NCBI RefSeq assembly: GCF_040412085.2
Contig: NZ_CP115921.1
Coordinates: 372,001-436,000 of the forward strand
Direction of reading: 5' to 3'
DNA: 64,000 nt
Origin: Vibrio sp. CB1-14
GTDB lineage: Bacteria > Pseudomonadota > Gammaproteobacteria > Enterobacterales > Vibrionaceae
In this document: positions 1 through 8,432 of the stretch, piece after piece
Layout: each line of letters starts with the position of its first letter
Numbering within the stretch: position 1 is the stretch's first letter
The notes under the pieces: model-generated
Database searches by the model: none
Seen by the model: only the letters and a program-made list of their open reading frames with translations
What the model was told of the DNA's origin: nothing
Translations under genes and position numbers: made by a program

Positions 1-134
1 GTCTCTACAGCGGCAGCGGCCATAACGGCATTGTCGCGGCTAAAGAGCGTGTCATGATCATGTTGTGCTGCATATACTGCTGTTCCTGTCAGGCTCATAG
101 TTATTAATGTGAAAGTGGTCAATCGTCTAAACAT
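1..134 (-). CDS. Exported protein, N-terminal fragment (window edge)
   Basis: The minus strand opens with ATG at 132-134 and stays open to the window edge, giving about 44 residues. It begins MFRRLTTFTLITMSLTGTAV, a basic start followed by a hydrophobic stretch and a plausible signal-peptidase site near AYAAQ, so the product is probably exported. The mature part seen (QHDHDTLFSRDN, then an Ala run) is too short to identify. It lies 63 bases downstream of the secreted MBL-fold hydrolase on the same strand and could be the third gene of that operon. The missing C-terminus prevents a functional call. Confidence 0.5.
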   Translation of the reverse strand, partial: MFRRLTTFTLITMSLTGTAVYAAQHDHDTLFSRDNAVMAAAAVE

Positions 135-197
135 AATGTGGTCTCGATAAAAAGCGGTTGGAGCGCGGGCATCGTATGTAATACCCGCTAGTAAGGG

Positions 198-1820
198 TTA
201 TTGTTCTTTGGTGTTGTCTTCGCGAGTATCACGATATGGATCTGAAGACGACTTTCTATGGACTGAACGAGGCTCTAGGCCATGGGCTTTACGCATTTCA
301 TCCACCATTCTTTGCTTCTCACCCATGCCGCGTTTCATGCTCTCTGGCAACACTTCGGTCGGTACGATCAAATCACGATCCAATGGCCATTCTTTAAGCA
401 GTTCAGGGTGATACCCCTCTGGGTAATACAATGACTCATCGATTTCTAGGTCTCGAATCTCTTGCTCTTGAATATCGGCTCTCGAATTTTTAGGCACTGG
501 TACTCGGAACACTTCGCCGTCGTTTAAGTTGAATTGAGGTGCTCGGTTATTCGGAAAATCTGGAATAATCCCCTCTCGCACCCACGCTTTGTCCGGAGTA
601 ATGTTGGCGACGATCATGTCTGGAGCTCCGAAATGGTATGGCCCTTTCCAATGTTCACGAACCTGGGCTACCGTCTCGTTGTTGTAATAAGGGTCAAATT
701 CCATGTGTGTCGTCATGAACAGCCTTGGCTGTACCTGATTTGCAAGCCAACCTGCCGCGTAGCCAGAGGTGTGGTGCGTATCGATGGTGTAGCGCGTCAA
801 GAAGGCAGGCACCCCCTGTACGATAGAAGCAAGCCCTACTAACTCGGTTTGTACTTCGGTGACAAACAAATCACAGCCTTTGCCATATTCAATATCAAGC
901 TCAGTTGGTCGGCCATCGCCTGTCCATACAAAACATAACGATTCTTCTTCATTGATCGTCCAATCCAGCCTGTACGCAGATGCGCCATCTTTAGCGTGTG
1001 AACGACGCCAGTGAGACACTTTTACGCCATCAACGTCGTAAATCACACCGCCATCATCTTTGAAGTCGTATTCCACCACCTCTATATCGTTACCAGATGG
1101 AAACACATCGAAGGCATCTTGGTGCCACGAAAGCATCTGCAGCATGCCTTCAACCATATGGCGCGTACCATCTTCTGGGTTACGACCAGAAGGACCATAA
1201 ATCGTCAGCGGCTTTTCCCAGCGACCGTTCCAACCACCAAACTGATACAAGTAAGGTAGTGAGCCAAAATGGTCGACATGTAAGTGAGTGATGAACACCT
1301 TATCGAGTTCGTTCAAAGCGACACCGGCGCCAATGTAGTTGGCAATGGACGCTTCACCCAGGTCAAACACAAAATTATCGCCATTGCCAAGCTCTACATA
1401 GATTGACGTATTGGCCTGCCCTGGTCGAATCATGGGAGAAGTACCCATGAAGGTCACTCGCATTTCATTGTGCTGAACCTCTTCCGTTCTTGGGAACCAG
1501 TTAGCAGCGGTAACCATATGATCCATCGGCTCAATACCGTCAAACATCAGACCTTCTTTCCAAAGCTCTTCTCCCGTTTGAATGTCGGTCTTGAGACCAC
1601 CTTGTAAGATGGCGTGGATTTCCTCAGGAGAGGAGTAAATCTTACCGCCTTGCTTCATCAGCTCGTCCGTACTGACATTTTGTTCGTAGTTGTAGTGTTT
1701 GTAGCCTGAAAAACTGGCTGAGTTTTCTGATTGATAGTGCTCAAACGGATTCTGCGCGAGTACCGCACTCGACATGAGGATCGCGCCAGTCATAACGCTT
1801 AATTGGTGAATTTTTCGCAT
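198..1820 (-). CDS. Secreted MBL-fold metallo-hydrolase
   Basis: A 540-residue protein with an N-terminal signal peptide (cleavage likely after SSAVLA, residue 22), so periplasmic or secreted. The metallo-beta-lactamase signature THLHVDH lies at about residues 178-184. Further candidate metal ligands follow: His near SHAKD (275), Asp in WTGDGR (300), DTHHTS (349) and TTHMEFD (375). The TSPMIRPGQANTS entry strand and FDLG motif are typical of the arylsulfatase/RNase Z-like branch rather than antibiotic-hydrolysing lactamases. The family resembles proteins database pipelines name GntH-like, but I cannot confirm that and the substrate is unknown. The start has a GGAGAG site. It sits between a barrel-like exported protein and a partial exported protein, divergent from a LysR regulator. 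Confidence 0.8.
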   Translation of the reverse strand: MRKIHQLSVMTGAILMSSAVLAQNPFEHYQSENSASFSGYKHYNYEQNVSTDELMKQGGKIYSSPEEIHAILQGGLKTDIQTGEELWKEGLMFDGIEPMDHMVTAANWFPRTEEVQHNEMRVTFMGTSPMIRPGQANTSIYVELGNGDNFVFDLGEASIANYIGAGVALNELDKVFITHLHVDHFGSLPYLYQFGGWNGRWEKPLTIYGPSGRNPEDGTRHMVEGMLQMLSWHQDAFDVFPSGNDIEVVEYDFKDDGGVIYDVDGVKVSHWRRSHAKDGASAYRLDWTINEEESLCFVWTGDGRPTELDIEYGKGCDLFVTEVQTELVGLASIVQGVPAFLTRYTIDTHHTSGYAAGWLANQVQPRLFMTTHMEFDPYYNNETVAQVREHWKGPYHFGAPDMIVANITPDKAWVREGIIPDFPNNRAPQFNLNDGEVFRVPVPKNSRADIQEQEIRDLEIDESLYYPEGYHPELLKEWPLDRDLIVPTEVLPESMKRGMGEKQRMVDEMRKAHGLEPRSVHRKSSSDPYRDTREDNTKEQ

Positions 1821-1912
1821 AGTGATCTCTCCACACCCACAATGTAGGGTTGGTGATTAAAAAGTTAGTATTAAGGGGCGAGCACGCTCGCTAGATTTGG
1901 TTAAAATAGACG

Positions 1913-2428
1913 CTATAAGGGCAGTCGAAAACCGACTAGGAACGTATTTTCAGGTAAGAAACGGGCGTCGGTGTGTGAAGTGTGAATGTCGGTTTTAAAC
2001 TCGGCATAAACAGGCACTTCTTCGTGCTGAACTCGAAGACCAATATTTGAGCTAAAACCAAGATGACCATCTCTGTTCATGCCCTCGATTTCATTGTTCA
2101 TGACACCTGTCGTCATGCCACCCTCTACAAAAGGGCGAAGCTCAAAACTGTTTGGTAAAGCAACGTTGTAGCCAAGCTCCAAAGCAAAACCGCCACCGGT
2201 ATAATCGATGCTGCTATCAGTGCCTTTGTAGAGATCGAAGTTAATCCCTAAGTATTGATTAAGCTCCAACCCCACTGTGGCATTGACTGCCGAGTGGTTA
2301 CCTTCAAGGGCGGTATAACCCAAACCGCCTCTAAACTTTAAGTCAGAATCTGTCGTGTGAGCGTTGGCAGCACCAGTGAAGACCAGCGCGGACAACGCCA
2401 TAATGGAAATGATACGAATGTTTTTCAT
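1913..2428 (-). CDS. Small outer-membrane beta-barrel-like protein
   Basis: A 171-residue protein with a clean signal peptide ending GAANA (about residue 23). The mature part alternates short amphipathic strands (LGYTALEG, NATVGLELN, GGFALELGYNV, RPFVEGG, IGLRVQHEE, YAEFKTDI) and ends in FLVGFRLPL, a pattern of 8-stranded OmpA-like barrels, although the last residue is Leu rather than the usual Phe. No catalytic motif is visible. It is the first minus-strand gene facing the LysR regulator and lies 92 bases upstream of the MBL hydrolase, so co-expression is likely. The barrel assignment is inference from strand pattern only. Confidence 0.6.
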   Translation of the reverse strand: MKNIRIISIMALSALVFTGAANAHTTDSDLKFRGGLGYTALEGNHSAVNATVGLELNQYLGINFDLYKGTDSSIDYTGGGFALELGYNVALPNSFELRPFVEGGMTTGVMNNEIEGMNRDGHLGFSSNIGLRVQHEEVPVYAEFKTDIHTSHTDARFLPENTFLVGFRLPL

Positions 2429-2653
2429 AGTTGAATTCTCTTAATCTCTGAACAAGCAATCACCTCCCTGTGCTGTTGAGAATAAGCTTAAGCATTTATG
2501 AAAATAATATAAATAAAGCAAAGAACCCAATAAACATAAATTTCATTTATGCACTGATTGGTATGGCTCTCTTACAAAGCAAGCCATCTCACCTAATTGA
2601 CAGCACCTAACCCTCTGCTAGGATAGAGATATCATCCTTCAGACCAGTTTGTT

Positions 2654-3499
2654 ATGGACTTAAACCTTCTATCCACTTTTAGCGCAGTGTATCGACACCG
2701 CTCTATCACTCTAGCAGCAGAAGAGCTTAACCTTACTCAGCCAGCGGTGAGTGCAGCCTTGAAAAGATTAGAAAGTGTAGTGGGAAAGACGTTGTTCGTT
2801 CGATCAGGAAGGGGGATCGCACCAACTGGCGCGGCCGTGGCACTGTCCGATAAGATCGAAATGCCGCTCGCGGTACTCGAGACGATAGAAAAGCGACAAG
2901 AGATCACTCGAGTCTACTGTAGCGAGAGCCTAATGCATCTGGTTTGTGATTTACCTGGGCTCTCTTTTGTTGAGGCACCGCTTAGTGAAAAACAATTGCT
3001 CGCCGATATAGACTCACAAAAGGTTCACCTTGCGATCGATTTCGCCACAAGCACCAGCCAAGCACACGTTGTGGAAGACATTATTGAAGAACCAGCAGTT
3101 TGTGTGTGCAGAAAAGATCATCCAGATATCGGTGACTCGCTCTCTTACGAAGACTACTATCGAGCCCAACATATCGCCCTGAAAATTCGTCGTAACAACG
3201 CCAATATGATGGATTATTTGTCGCAAAAGCCCAGCCCACCAAGAGTCATCAAAGCAGAAACAGGATCGGTTTCCAGTATGCTTGCTCTCGCAGCCACAAC
3301 GAATCTACTAGGTGCATCAACGCTGTCGCTCGCCAAACATTTGGCTCCAATGTTAAACCTGAAAATATTCCCGATTCCACTGGAAATACGCAACGTACAG
3401 CACCGCATGATCTACCACCGGCGTTTTGTAAACGATGAAGACCACAAGGCGGCACGAGAAATACTGAAATCGGTGATTCAAAACAACCAGTATCAATAG
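2654..3499 (+). CDS. LysR-family transcriptional regulator
   Basis: A 281-residue protein with the classical N-terminal winged helix (LLSTFSAVYRHRSITLAAEELNLTQPAVS split over residues 4-33) and a C-terminal effector domain with the usual two alpha/beta lobes. ATG 2654 is the first start in frame and matches the family's normal N-terminus. It is transcribed away from the barrel/MBL operon across a 225-base gap, the usual geometry for a LysR protein controlling a divergent target. A hairpin terminator follows at 3627. The effector is unknown. Confidence 0.85.
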   Translation: MDLNLLSTFSAVYRHRSITLAAEELNLTQPAVSAALKRLESVVGKTLFVRSGRGIAPTGAAVALSDKIEMPLAVLETIEKRQEITRVYCSESLMHLVCDLPGLSFVEAPLSEKQLLADIDSQKVHLAIDFATSTSQAHVVEDIIEEPAVCVCRKDHPDIGDSLSYEDYYRAQHIALKIRRNNANMMDYLSQKPSPPRVIKAETGSVSSMLALAATTNLLGASTLSLAKHLAPMLNLKIFPIPLEIRNVQHRMIYHRRFVNDEDHKAAREILKSVIQNNQYQ

Positions 3500-3626
3500 A
3501 ATTTGACACCATCGCTTTGGCCTAATTGTTAGCTAGGCAAGTGGGGACTTTGGTGAGCAACATACTTGACGATAAGTCATCGATTAAGTAACGGTTAAAC
3601 AAACATTACTTTGACTACAAACATCT

Positions 3627-3657
3627 AGAGGCAATACTTTTATGTATTGCCTCTTTG
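3627..3657. terminator. Bidirectional intrinsic terminator, twin copy A
   Basis: An 11-bp perfect stem (AGAGGCAATAC at 3627-3637 pairing with 3644-3654) closes a 6-base loop. It sits between the convergent LysR gene and the minus-strand exported protein. The same GAGGCAATAC stem recurs at 13524. Confidence 0.7.
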
Positions 3658-3696
3658 CTATCTGCAATAGAGCTATCTGCTATAGAGCCATCAGGT

Positions 3697-4095
3697 TTAG
3701 AACTTCCAAGATACACCTAAGTCCACACCTACTCCGACATCCGCACCATCGTTAAATTTAACTTCCGGTGTTGCAAATAGATCGACATCTAGGTTTTTTA
3801 CTGGCTCCCAGCGCAGACCAACAGGGGCATGCACATCAACACGTTCGCTGTTCCAGTTATAACCGACACCACCTTCAACAAACCAGCTGATGTTATGTTC
3901 CGCAGAGATTGGCTTTTCTAGAAAAGCGAAACCACCATTCACATAGTTGTCTTTTACACCGACTATCACTTTATCGAACTGAAAGGTCACACCGCGTCTT
4001 GTATCTGCACCCAACTCAAACGCTTGTGCGGTTGTTGTAAGTGCCAGAATACCAGTGGTTGGCAATGCTAATTTCGTGATGAATGTGTTTTTCAA
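3697..4095 (-). CDS. Small exported barrel-like protein, TTG start
   Basis: About 132 residues, read from a TTG at 4093-4095. That codon is preceded by GAGG with 8-base spacing and yields a good signal peptide (KNTFITKLALPTTGILAL, cleavage near TAQA). A TTG six codons upstream has no ribosome site and spoils the leader, and no ATG exists before the mature part. The mature protein alternates polar and hydrophobic residues (FQFDKVIVGVKD, WFVEGGVGYNW, VGVGVDLGVSWKF) and ends in Phe, as outer-membrane barrels do. No family is recognised. It is convergent with the LysR gene. The frame is convincing, the function is not known. Confidence 0.6.
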   Translation of the reverse strand: MKNTFITKLALPTTGILALTTTAQAFELGADTRRGVTFQFDKVIVGVKDNYVNGGFAFLEKPISAEHNISWFVEGGVGYNWNSERVDVHAPVGLRWEPVKNLDVDLFATPEVKFNDGADVGVGVDLGVSWKF

Positions 4096-4404
4096 AGTCG
4101 TTGCCTCAATCAAGCCATCCCAAGCGGTTCAATCCTCGTTTATGAAAGTCGGACACTTATGTCATTTGCTGCGAAAAGTTTTTTACTAACAGCGATGGCC
4201 TCTCAATAGTGTCTACGACCAAGTGATGGAGCGTATTGTAGGGCTGGATAATTTTGGTACTTACCATTTAGCGCCATGGCGATAAAAAACGACTCGACGT
4301 TAGCCAGGAAGCATAAATATGATTAATGATAAAAACCAATATGGCTGCCTATATCTAAAGTGATTAGGTAGTTATTCTGCTCAGCGAATCCTAAACAAGA
4401 GAAA
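4096..4404. other. Intergenic region, no gene seen
   Basis: About 309 bases between divergent genes. I see no ORF with a ribosome site, no strong dyad and no RNA gene. It must hold the promoters of the exported protein (leftward) and of the 93-residue protein (rightward), but I cannot place them reliably. Confidence 0.4.
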
Positions 4405-4686
4405 ATGATGACGACACTGAACCCTTATGAGCACTTTCATCAAGACAATGCTCACGCGTCGCCAATCTGGATCGGTACACAGATGCGAAATGTTAGACAG
4501 GGAGTCGCCGCCGCTAATCGACAGGAGTTGGAATATATAGAACGCGCTTATCAAAGCTGGGAGAATCTTGTCGCGTACGGCATGACACCCTCGATGATCT
4601 GCCATCTCGCTGACATAACACCTGCTGATTTGATTCATATTCGCTATCTTGCTACGCGAAAACTAACATTAGAGAATCAAAGCTAG
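4405..4686 (+). CDS. Hypothetical protein, 93 residues
   Basis: A small soluble protein beginning with two adjacent ATGs (4405 and 4408) behind AAGAGAAA. The composition is normal, with no signal peptide or membrane segment. The second half (PSMICHLADITPADLIHIRY) looks helical and could be a helix-turn-helix-like fold, but this is weak. No family is recognised. It stands alone, divergent from the small exported protein and convergent with the DNA glycosylase. Coding status rests on the ribosome site and the absence of a better frame. Confidence 0.5.
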   Translation: MMTTLNPYEHFHQDNAHASPIWIGTQMRNVRQGVAAANRQELEYIERAYQSWENLVAYGMTPSMICHLADITPADLIHIRYLATRKLTLENQS

Positions 4687-4862
4687 TCACAAATTTGAAA
4701 AGGTAGCAGGGTTCAATGCCTGCTACCGCTTCTGCGAACCCTATCTATTCAAGATAAAGGGCGGGTCATGGTAAAAGACAGAACCTCTCGGCCTTATGCC
4801 GCCTAGGACTGTTTCTGTATCTGTTCAACTTATTCTTCGTCGATATTTAATGGCGGCAGAAA

Positions 4863-5531
4863 CTAAATTCCAATCTTTTTACAATTATTCCCCAAAGGAC
4901 AGACAGCACAATTCGGCTTGGGCCTACAAAACTCTTTACCATGTTCCACCATAAGACCATGATAGTAGGCGTAGCGCTTGGTATCTGGAGGAAATACGTG
5001 TTGCATTTGAGCCCTGAAGGCTTCATAAGAGCTTGGCACAGCGTGCCCATAACGAGATAAGATTCGCCGAGCATAGGCATCAATGACAAAGGATGGCTTC
5101 TTGACGGCATAGGTCAAAATCACATCCGCGGTCTCCCCGCCGACCCCTTTGATAGACAGAAGCTCTGGTCGCAATTGCTCCAGAGAACATTCTCTCACTG
5201 ATGCAATGTCATAGTGGTATCGACTAAACCACTCTGAAACGGCTTTGATTTTTTGGGATTTCTGATTGTAATAACCGCTTGGCCGTATCTTTTCAGCCAG
5301 ACTCTCTAATTCCATCGCTGCAATGCATTCTGGCGATAGGTATGGCGCTAGGTTGTCCAACGCCTTCTGGGCATTTTGCCAGTTAGTGTTTTGCACTAAA
5401 ACTGCACCAAGCATTACCTCATAGGGTTCTTGAGCTTGCCACCAGTCAAACCAACCATAATGTTGCTCCAGCTTTGAGAAAAGCCTACGTATACGAAGCG
5501 CTTCATCGGAAGACATCACTGTCACAGACAT
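4863..5531 (-). CDS. Endonuclease III-like DNA glycosylase (MagIII-like)
   Basis: About 222 residues of the HhH-GPD superfamily. Visible parts: the GAVLVQNTNW helix near residue 44, the helix-hairpin-helix IKGVGGETAD (128-137), the catalytic Asp in FVIDAYARR (152), and a C-terminal 4Fe-4S loop with Cys near 203, 209, 212 and 218 in C-x5-C-x2-C-x5-C spacing. Endonuclease III has Lys in GVGRKTA; here that position is Glu, so AP-lyase activity is unlikely and a monofunctional alkyl-base glycosylase like Helicobacter MagIII fits better. The start is either GTG 5534 or ATG 5531, neither with a clear ribosome site. It lies just downstream of a small winged-helix protein. Confidence 0.8.
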   Translation of the reverse strand: MSVTVMSSDEALRIRRLFSKLEQHYGWFDWWQAQEPYEVMLGAVLVQNTNWQNAQKALDNLAPYLSPECIAAMELESLAEKIRPSGYYNQKSQKIKAVSEWFSRYHYDIASVRECSLEQLRPELLSIKGVGGETADVILTYAVKKPSFVIDAYARRILSRYGHAVPSSYEAFRAQMQHVFPPDTKRYAYYHGLMVEHGKEFCRPKPNCAVCPLGNNCKKIGI

Positions 5532-5561
5532 CACTTTTCGCGAGTGTGAGGCGTAACCGTT

Positions 5562-5762
5562 TCATCGATGACACCAATAGAATAAAGTACAAACTCTGCC
5601 ATCGCCCAGAGAATGAATATTCTCACCTTCTGAGATGAGCTCGTTAATAATACCCAAAGCTTCGTCTTTTGGAACATCAATAAGAGTGGGCATTTCAGAG
5701 GCAGAAACACCGTACTTCGTAGCTACAAGCAACTCTATTACCCGCTGTTTATTTGTGACCAT
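5562..5762 (-). CDS. Small winged-helix-like protein
   Basis: Only 66 residues, but preceded by AAGGAGCG seven bases before ATG, a strong ribosome site. The sequence NKQRVIELLVATKYG followed by SASEMPTLIDVPKDEALGII reads as a short winged helix: helix, turn, recognition helix, then a beta wing at HSLGDGRVCTLFYW. It could bind DNA, or be a domain-sized relic of a larger regulator. It precedes the glycosylase by about 30 bases on the same strand and may be cotranscribed with it. Function is inferred from fold pattern only. Confidence 0.55.
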   Translation of the reverse strand: MVTNKQRVIELLVATKYGVSASEMPTLIDVPKDEALGIINELISEGENIHSLGDGRVCTLFYWCHR

Positions 5763-5819
5763 GGTTTAACGCTCCTTACTCTACATTCCTCACCATCAAC
5801 AATAGTGCAGAATATGCAT

Positions 5820-6046
5820 TTGGCGAAACTAAACATCACCACACTAGTAGCAAAAGCATTCGTTTTACTCTTCGTTAGTGCAAGTTTCATCTCGCCTTCC
5901 CTGCAATCGCGCACCAAGACCCAGCATTCTCAATTCTTGATTGAGACTATCTCAAACCTGGCTATTGGCAAAGTGAACTAGCTGAGTCTAACTTCAATTG
6001 GGGCATCAATCTCCCCGCCACATTGAACAAGAGGTGTTTCAAATGA
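5820..6046 (+). pseudogene. Decayed exported-protein relic upstream of the monooxygenase
   Basis: A TTG at 5820 opens a signal-peptide-like stretch (LNITTLVAKAFVLLFVSAS). A second frame then carries LAFPAIAHQDPAFSILD, an in-frame TGA at 5942-5944, and continues DYLKPGYWQSELAESNFNWG until TGA at 6044-6046. That last TGA overlaps the ATG of the next gene in the ATGA arrangement of coupled genes. The pieces look protein-like but need one frameshift and one stop suppression to join. No parent family is recognised. It may be the remnant of a deleted upstream gene, or chance. Confidence 0.3.
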
Positions 6047-6333
6047 CCAAGTTAACCATCGTTGCAAACATTTTGGCAAATGCCGCCCAAGTTGACCTTG
6101 TAAAAGCAGAGCTACTCAAACTCATTGATATCACGCGTGCCGAGCAAGGCTGCATCAATTACGACCTACACCAAGACAATGAAAACGCAGCTCATTTTGT
6201 ATTCTATGAAAACTGGGAGTCACGCGAGCTCTGGCAGATACACATGGGCAACAAACACCTATCGGATTACCTCAAAGCGACAGAGGGGGCAGTAGAGTCC
6301 TTCACTATCAACGAGATGACTCACATTGGATAA
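6043..6333 (+). CDS. Putative quinol monooxygenase (YgiN/ABM family)
   Basis: A 96-residue antibiotic-biosynthesis-monooxygenase-fold protein. ATG 6043 has GAGGTG six bases upstream; the longer in-frame reading from 5998 has no ribosome site and is rejected. Family landmarks are VANILANAAQVDLVKAEL, the central EQGCINYDLHQD strand, FVFYENWESRELWQIH, and the final SFTINEM strand. Such proteins are small cofactor-free dimers acting on quinols or related aromatics. It heads a run of genes (MRJP-like, OpuAC-like, dehydrogenase) on the same strand. Confidence 0.8.
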   Translation: MTKLTIVANILANAAQVDLVKAELLKLIDITRAEQGCINYDLHQDNENAAHFVFYENWESRELWQIHMGNKHLSDYLKATEGAVESFTINEMTHIG

Positions 6334-6424
6334 ATCGTGTGGTTTCACATCCCAGCCTTGCCCTTGAGTGACTTGCTCTCGTGTGAGCTATGCCGCGAGG
6401 CTGCTAATATTACAGGAACAAATT

Positions 6425-7510
6425 ATGAGCAGAGCTACCCATATCCTCCTAGCACTTGCCAGTGTCTCGCTTCTCAACTCAGCCCTCGCTGCTGATATTG
6501 AAGTCGTAGCTGAAATGAATGGAACCCGACCGGGTAACATTACCGTCACCGAACAGGGTCGTACTTTTCTATCTATGCAACCGTTAGACGCTCCGGAGCT
6601 TCGCGTTGTCGAGCTACTCCAAGATGGCACAGCAGCGGCGTTTCCTAGTCAAGATTGGTCAGATGGTCCCGAACAAGGTGAGGTCGGCTTTGCGTCTGTG
6701 ATAGGCATCGATAGCACACCTAATGGCGTTGTTTGGATACTCGATATGGGCAGCGCTACATCTGCCCCCCAAGTCGTAGCATGGGATAGTGTCAGCGACC
6801 GTTTATATAAACGTATTGAGATCAGCAAAGACGTCGTCGTCGCTAACTCATTCTTGCAAGATTTTGCTTTGGACACTAAAAGAAACCTAATGTATGTCGC
6901 CGACACGACACTGGGCAACTTGGCGGGTGAACCAGCGCCTGCGTTCGTGATTGTCGACCTAGAGACAGGGCAATCACGACGTGTTCTCACGTCAAACCCC
7001 GCATTATTAGCGCCGAAACACAATGTTGACATCGACGGAAACCTCATGGCGGCGAAACGCGAAGACGGCACCATTGATGCCCTTTATTTGGGGCTGAACC
7101 CTATCACTATCGATAGTGATTTTGAGTGGGTTTATTTTGGTACGGTGAATGGCAGTGTCATTTATCGTATCCCTGCAAAGGCATTGGCCGATAAAACAAT
7201 GTCGGAGCAGTCACTCGCCTCAACAATAGAGTTCTACAGTGAGAAGCGTCCAAGTGACGGCATGATTATCAGCGCTGGAGGCGATATCTACGTTGGTGAT
7301 GTTGAAAAGAATGCCATAGGTGTAGTACGCAATGGTCAATATCAAATCTTTGCTCAAGACGACAAGCTCCTTTCTTGGGCTGACGGCTTTTCAATACAAG
7401 GGCAATATCTCTATCTCACCCAAAATTCGTTGAATCTCAACCCAGCACTAAACCAAGGCAAAGAAGGCTCATCCAAACCCTACCACGTTCTGCGCATCAA
7501 GCTCGATTAA
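6425..7510 (+). CDS. Exported major-royal-jelly/yellow-family protein
   Basis: The start at 6425 is chosen because it has AGGA upstream and begins a proper signal peptide (ATHILLALASVSLLNSALA); the longer reading from 6368 does not. The 361-residue product has the six-bladed propeller features of the MRJP family: an N-terminal strand ending FLSMQPL, GIDSTPNGVVWILDMG (about residue 90), the FLQDFALD blade, VADTT, and YFGTVNGSVIYRIP. Bacterial members are annotated as L-dopachrome tautomerase-related, but no enzyme activity can be read from the sequence. The product is periplasmic or secreted. Confidence 0.75.
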   Translation: MSRATHILLALASVSLLNSALAADIEVVAEMNGTRPGNITVTEQGRTFLSMQPLDAPELRVVELLQDGTAAAFPSQDWSDGPEQGEVGFASVIGIDSTPNGVVWILDMGSATSAPQVVAWDSVSDRLYKRIEISKDVVVANSFLQDFALDTKRNLMYVADTTLGNLAGEPAPAFVIVDLETGQSRRVLTSNPALLAPKHNVDIDGNLMAAKREDGTIDALYLGLNPITIDSDFEWVYFGTVNGSVIYRIPAKALADKTMSEQSLASTIEFYSEKRPSDGMIISAGGDIYVGDVEKNAIGVVRNGQYQIFAQDDKLLSWADGFSIQGQYLYLTQNSLNLNPALNQGKEGSSKPYHVLRIKLD

Positions 7511-7561
7511 GACCCAGTTTAGTTTACATGACCTAAGTTACTGCAAATCAGGAGAATCGCT

Positions 7562-8341
7562 ATGAAACCGAGTATTGCCATCGGGGTTACCGATCTATCG
7601 TTTCACCATGTGGCCGCCTCGTTAGTCACTCATACTTTGAATGACATGGGGTTTGAAGTTACCCGTCATTATGCCCCACACCAAGACAACTTTGCGCAGT
7701 TAAAGGCCGGCAAAGTGGACATGCTTTCCTCCGCTTGGTTGCCATCAAGTCACGGCGCATGTAAAGAAGAGGTAGAAACGGTGGTGCCGCTATTAGAACT
7801 AGGCCTCCATTACGAGCCATATGCGCTGTGGGGAGTACCTGATTACGTACCTGAGTCGTCAGTTTCACAAGTCAGTGACCTTCTAAAAGACGATGTAATT
7901 TCTAAAATGAAGCACGACATTCAAGGCATTAATCCAGGGGCTGGCATCAGTCGTTTTTCTAAAAAAATGCTCGAAGAGTATGGATTGCAAGAGGCTGGCT
8001 ATCGCTTCCATACGGGCTCTGAAGAGGATTGTTTCGGAACCTACGAGCGAGCCGTGGCAAACAAGGAATGGATAGTCGTGCCACTCTGGAAGCCACAGTT
8101 TCTGCACTATAAGTACACGATTAGAGAAATAGCTGACCCTAAGGGCTTGCTCGGCGTAGTGGATCGCGCTGTTCTTTTACTGCGACAAGATAGAGCCGCT
8201 CTGTTCACACCTGAGCAATTGGAGGTTCTCGATAAACTCAGGTTTTCAAATGACATCATTGCCGCCCTCGACTATCAAGTGTGCCGAGAGGGAAAGGACC
8301 TAGATGAGGTAACACAGGACTGGTTGAATTCACAGTCGTGA
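7562..8341 (+). CDS. OpuAC-type betaine-binding protein without a signal peptide
   Basis: A 259-residue protein matching the glycine betaine/proline substrate-binding fold: an N-terminal IGVTDLSFHHVAASL strand-helix, HQDNFAQLKAGKVDML, SSAWLPSSHG, the LYEPYALWGVPDYV-like segment, INPGAGISRF and WIVVPLWKPQFLHY. Conserved aromatic and Trp residues suggest a quaternary-amine pocket. AGGAG precedes ATG 7562, so the start is firm, yet there is no signal peptide or lipobox and no ABC permease or ATPase nearby. It is either a cytosolic sensor or binding protein or an exported protein that lost its leader. It lies 51 bases after the MRJP-like gene. Confidence 0.7.
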   Translation: MKPSIAIGVTDLSFHHVAASLVTHTLNDMGFEVTRHYAPHQDNFAQLKAGKVDMLSSAWLPSSHGACKEEVETVVPLLELGLHYEPYALWGVPDYVPESSVSQVSDLLKDDVISKMKHDIQGINPGAGISRFSKKMLEEYGLQEAGYRFHTGSEEDCFGTYERAVANKEWIVVPLWKPQFLHYKYTIREIADPKGLLGVVDRAVLLLRQDRAALFTPEQLEVLDKLRFSNDIIAALDYQVCREGKDLDEVTQDWLNSQS

Positions 8342-8432
8342 TTACTCAGCTTTGAACAAATAATGGTATTTAGGCGGTCGCCGATCCCGAGACCGCTGAT
8401 TATGGCGTGACATTGCCCAAGGGAAGCCAGTT

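Noticed and set aside
198..1300. Several plus-strand ORFs antisense to the MBL gene
   Set aside because: They have no ribosome sites, odd composition and no family; they are shadows of the minus-strand gene.
8373..8395. GCGGTC/GACCGC dyad before the dehydrogenase as a terminator
   Set aside because: The 6-bp stem is weak, no T run follows, and the next gene probably shares the transcript.
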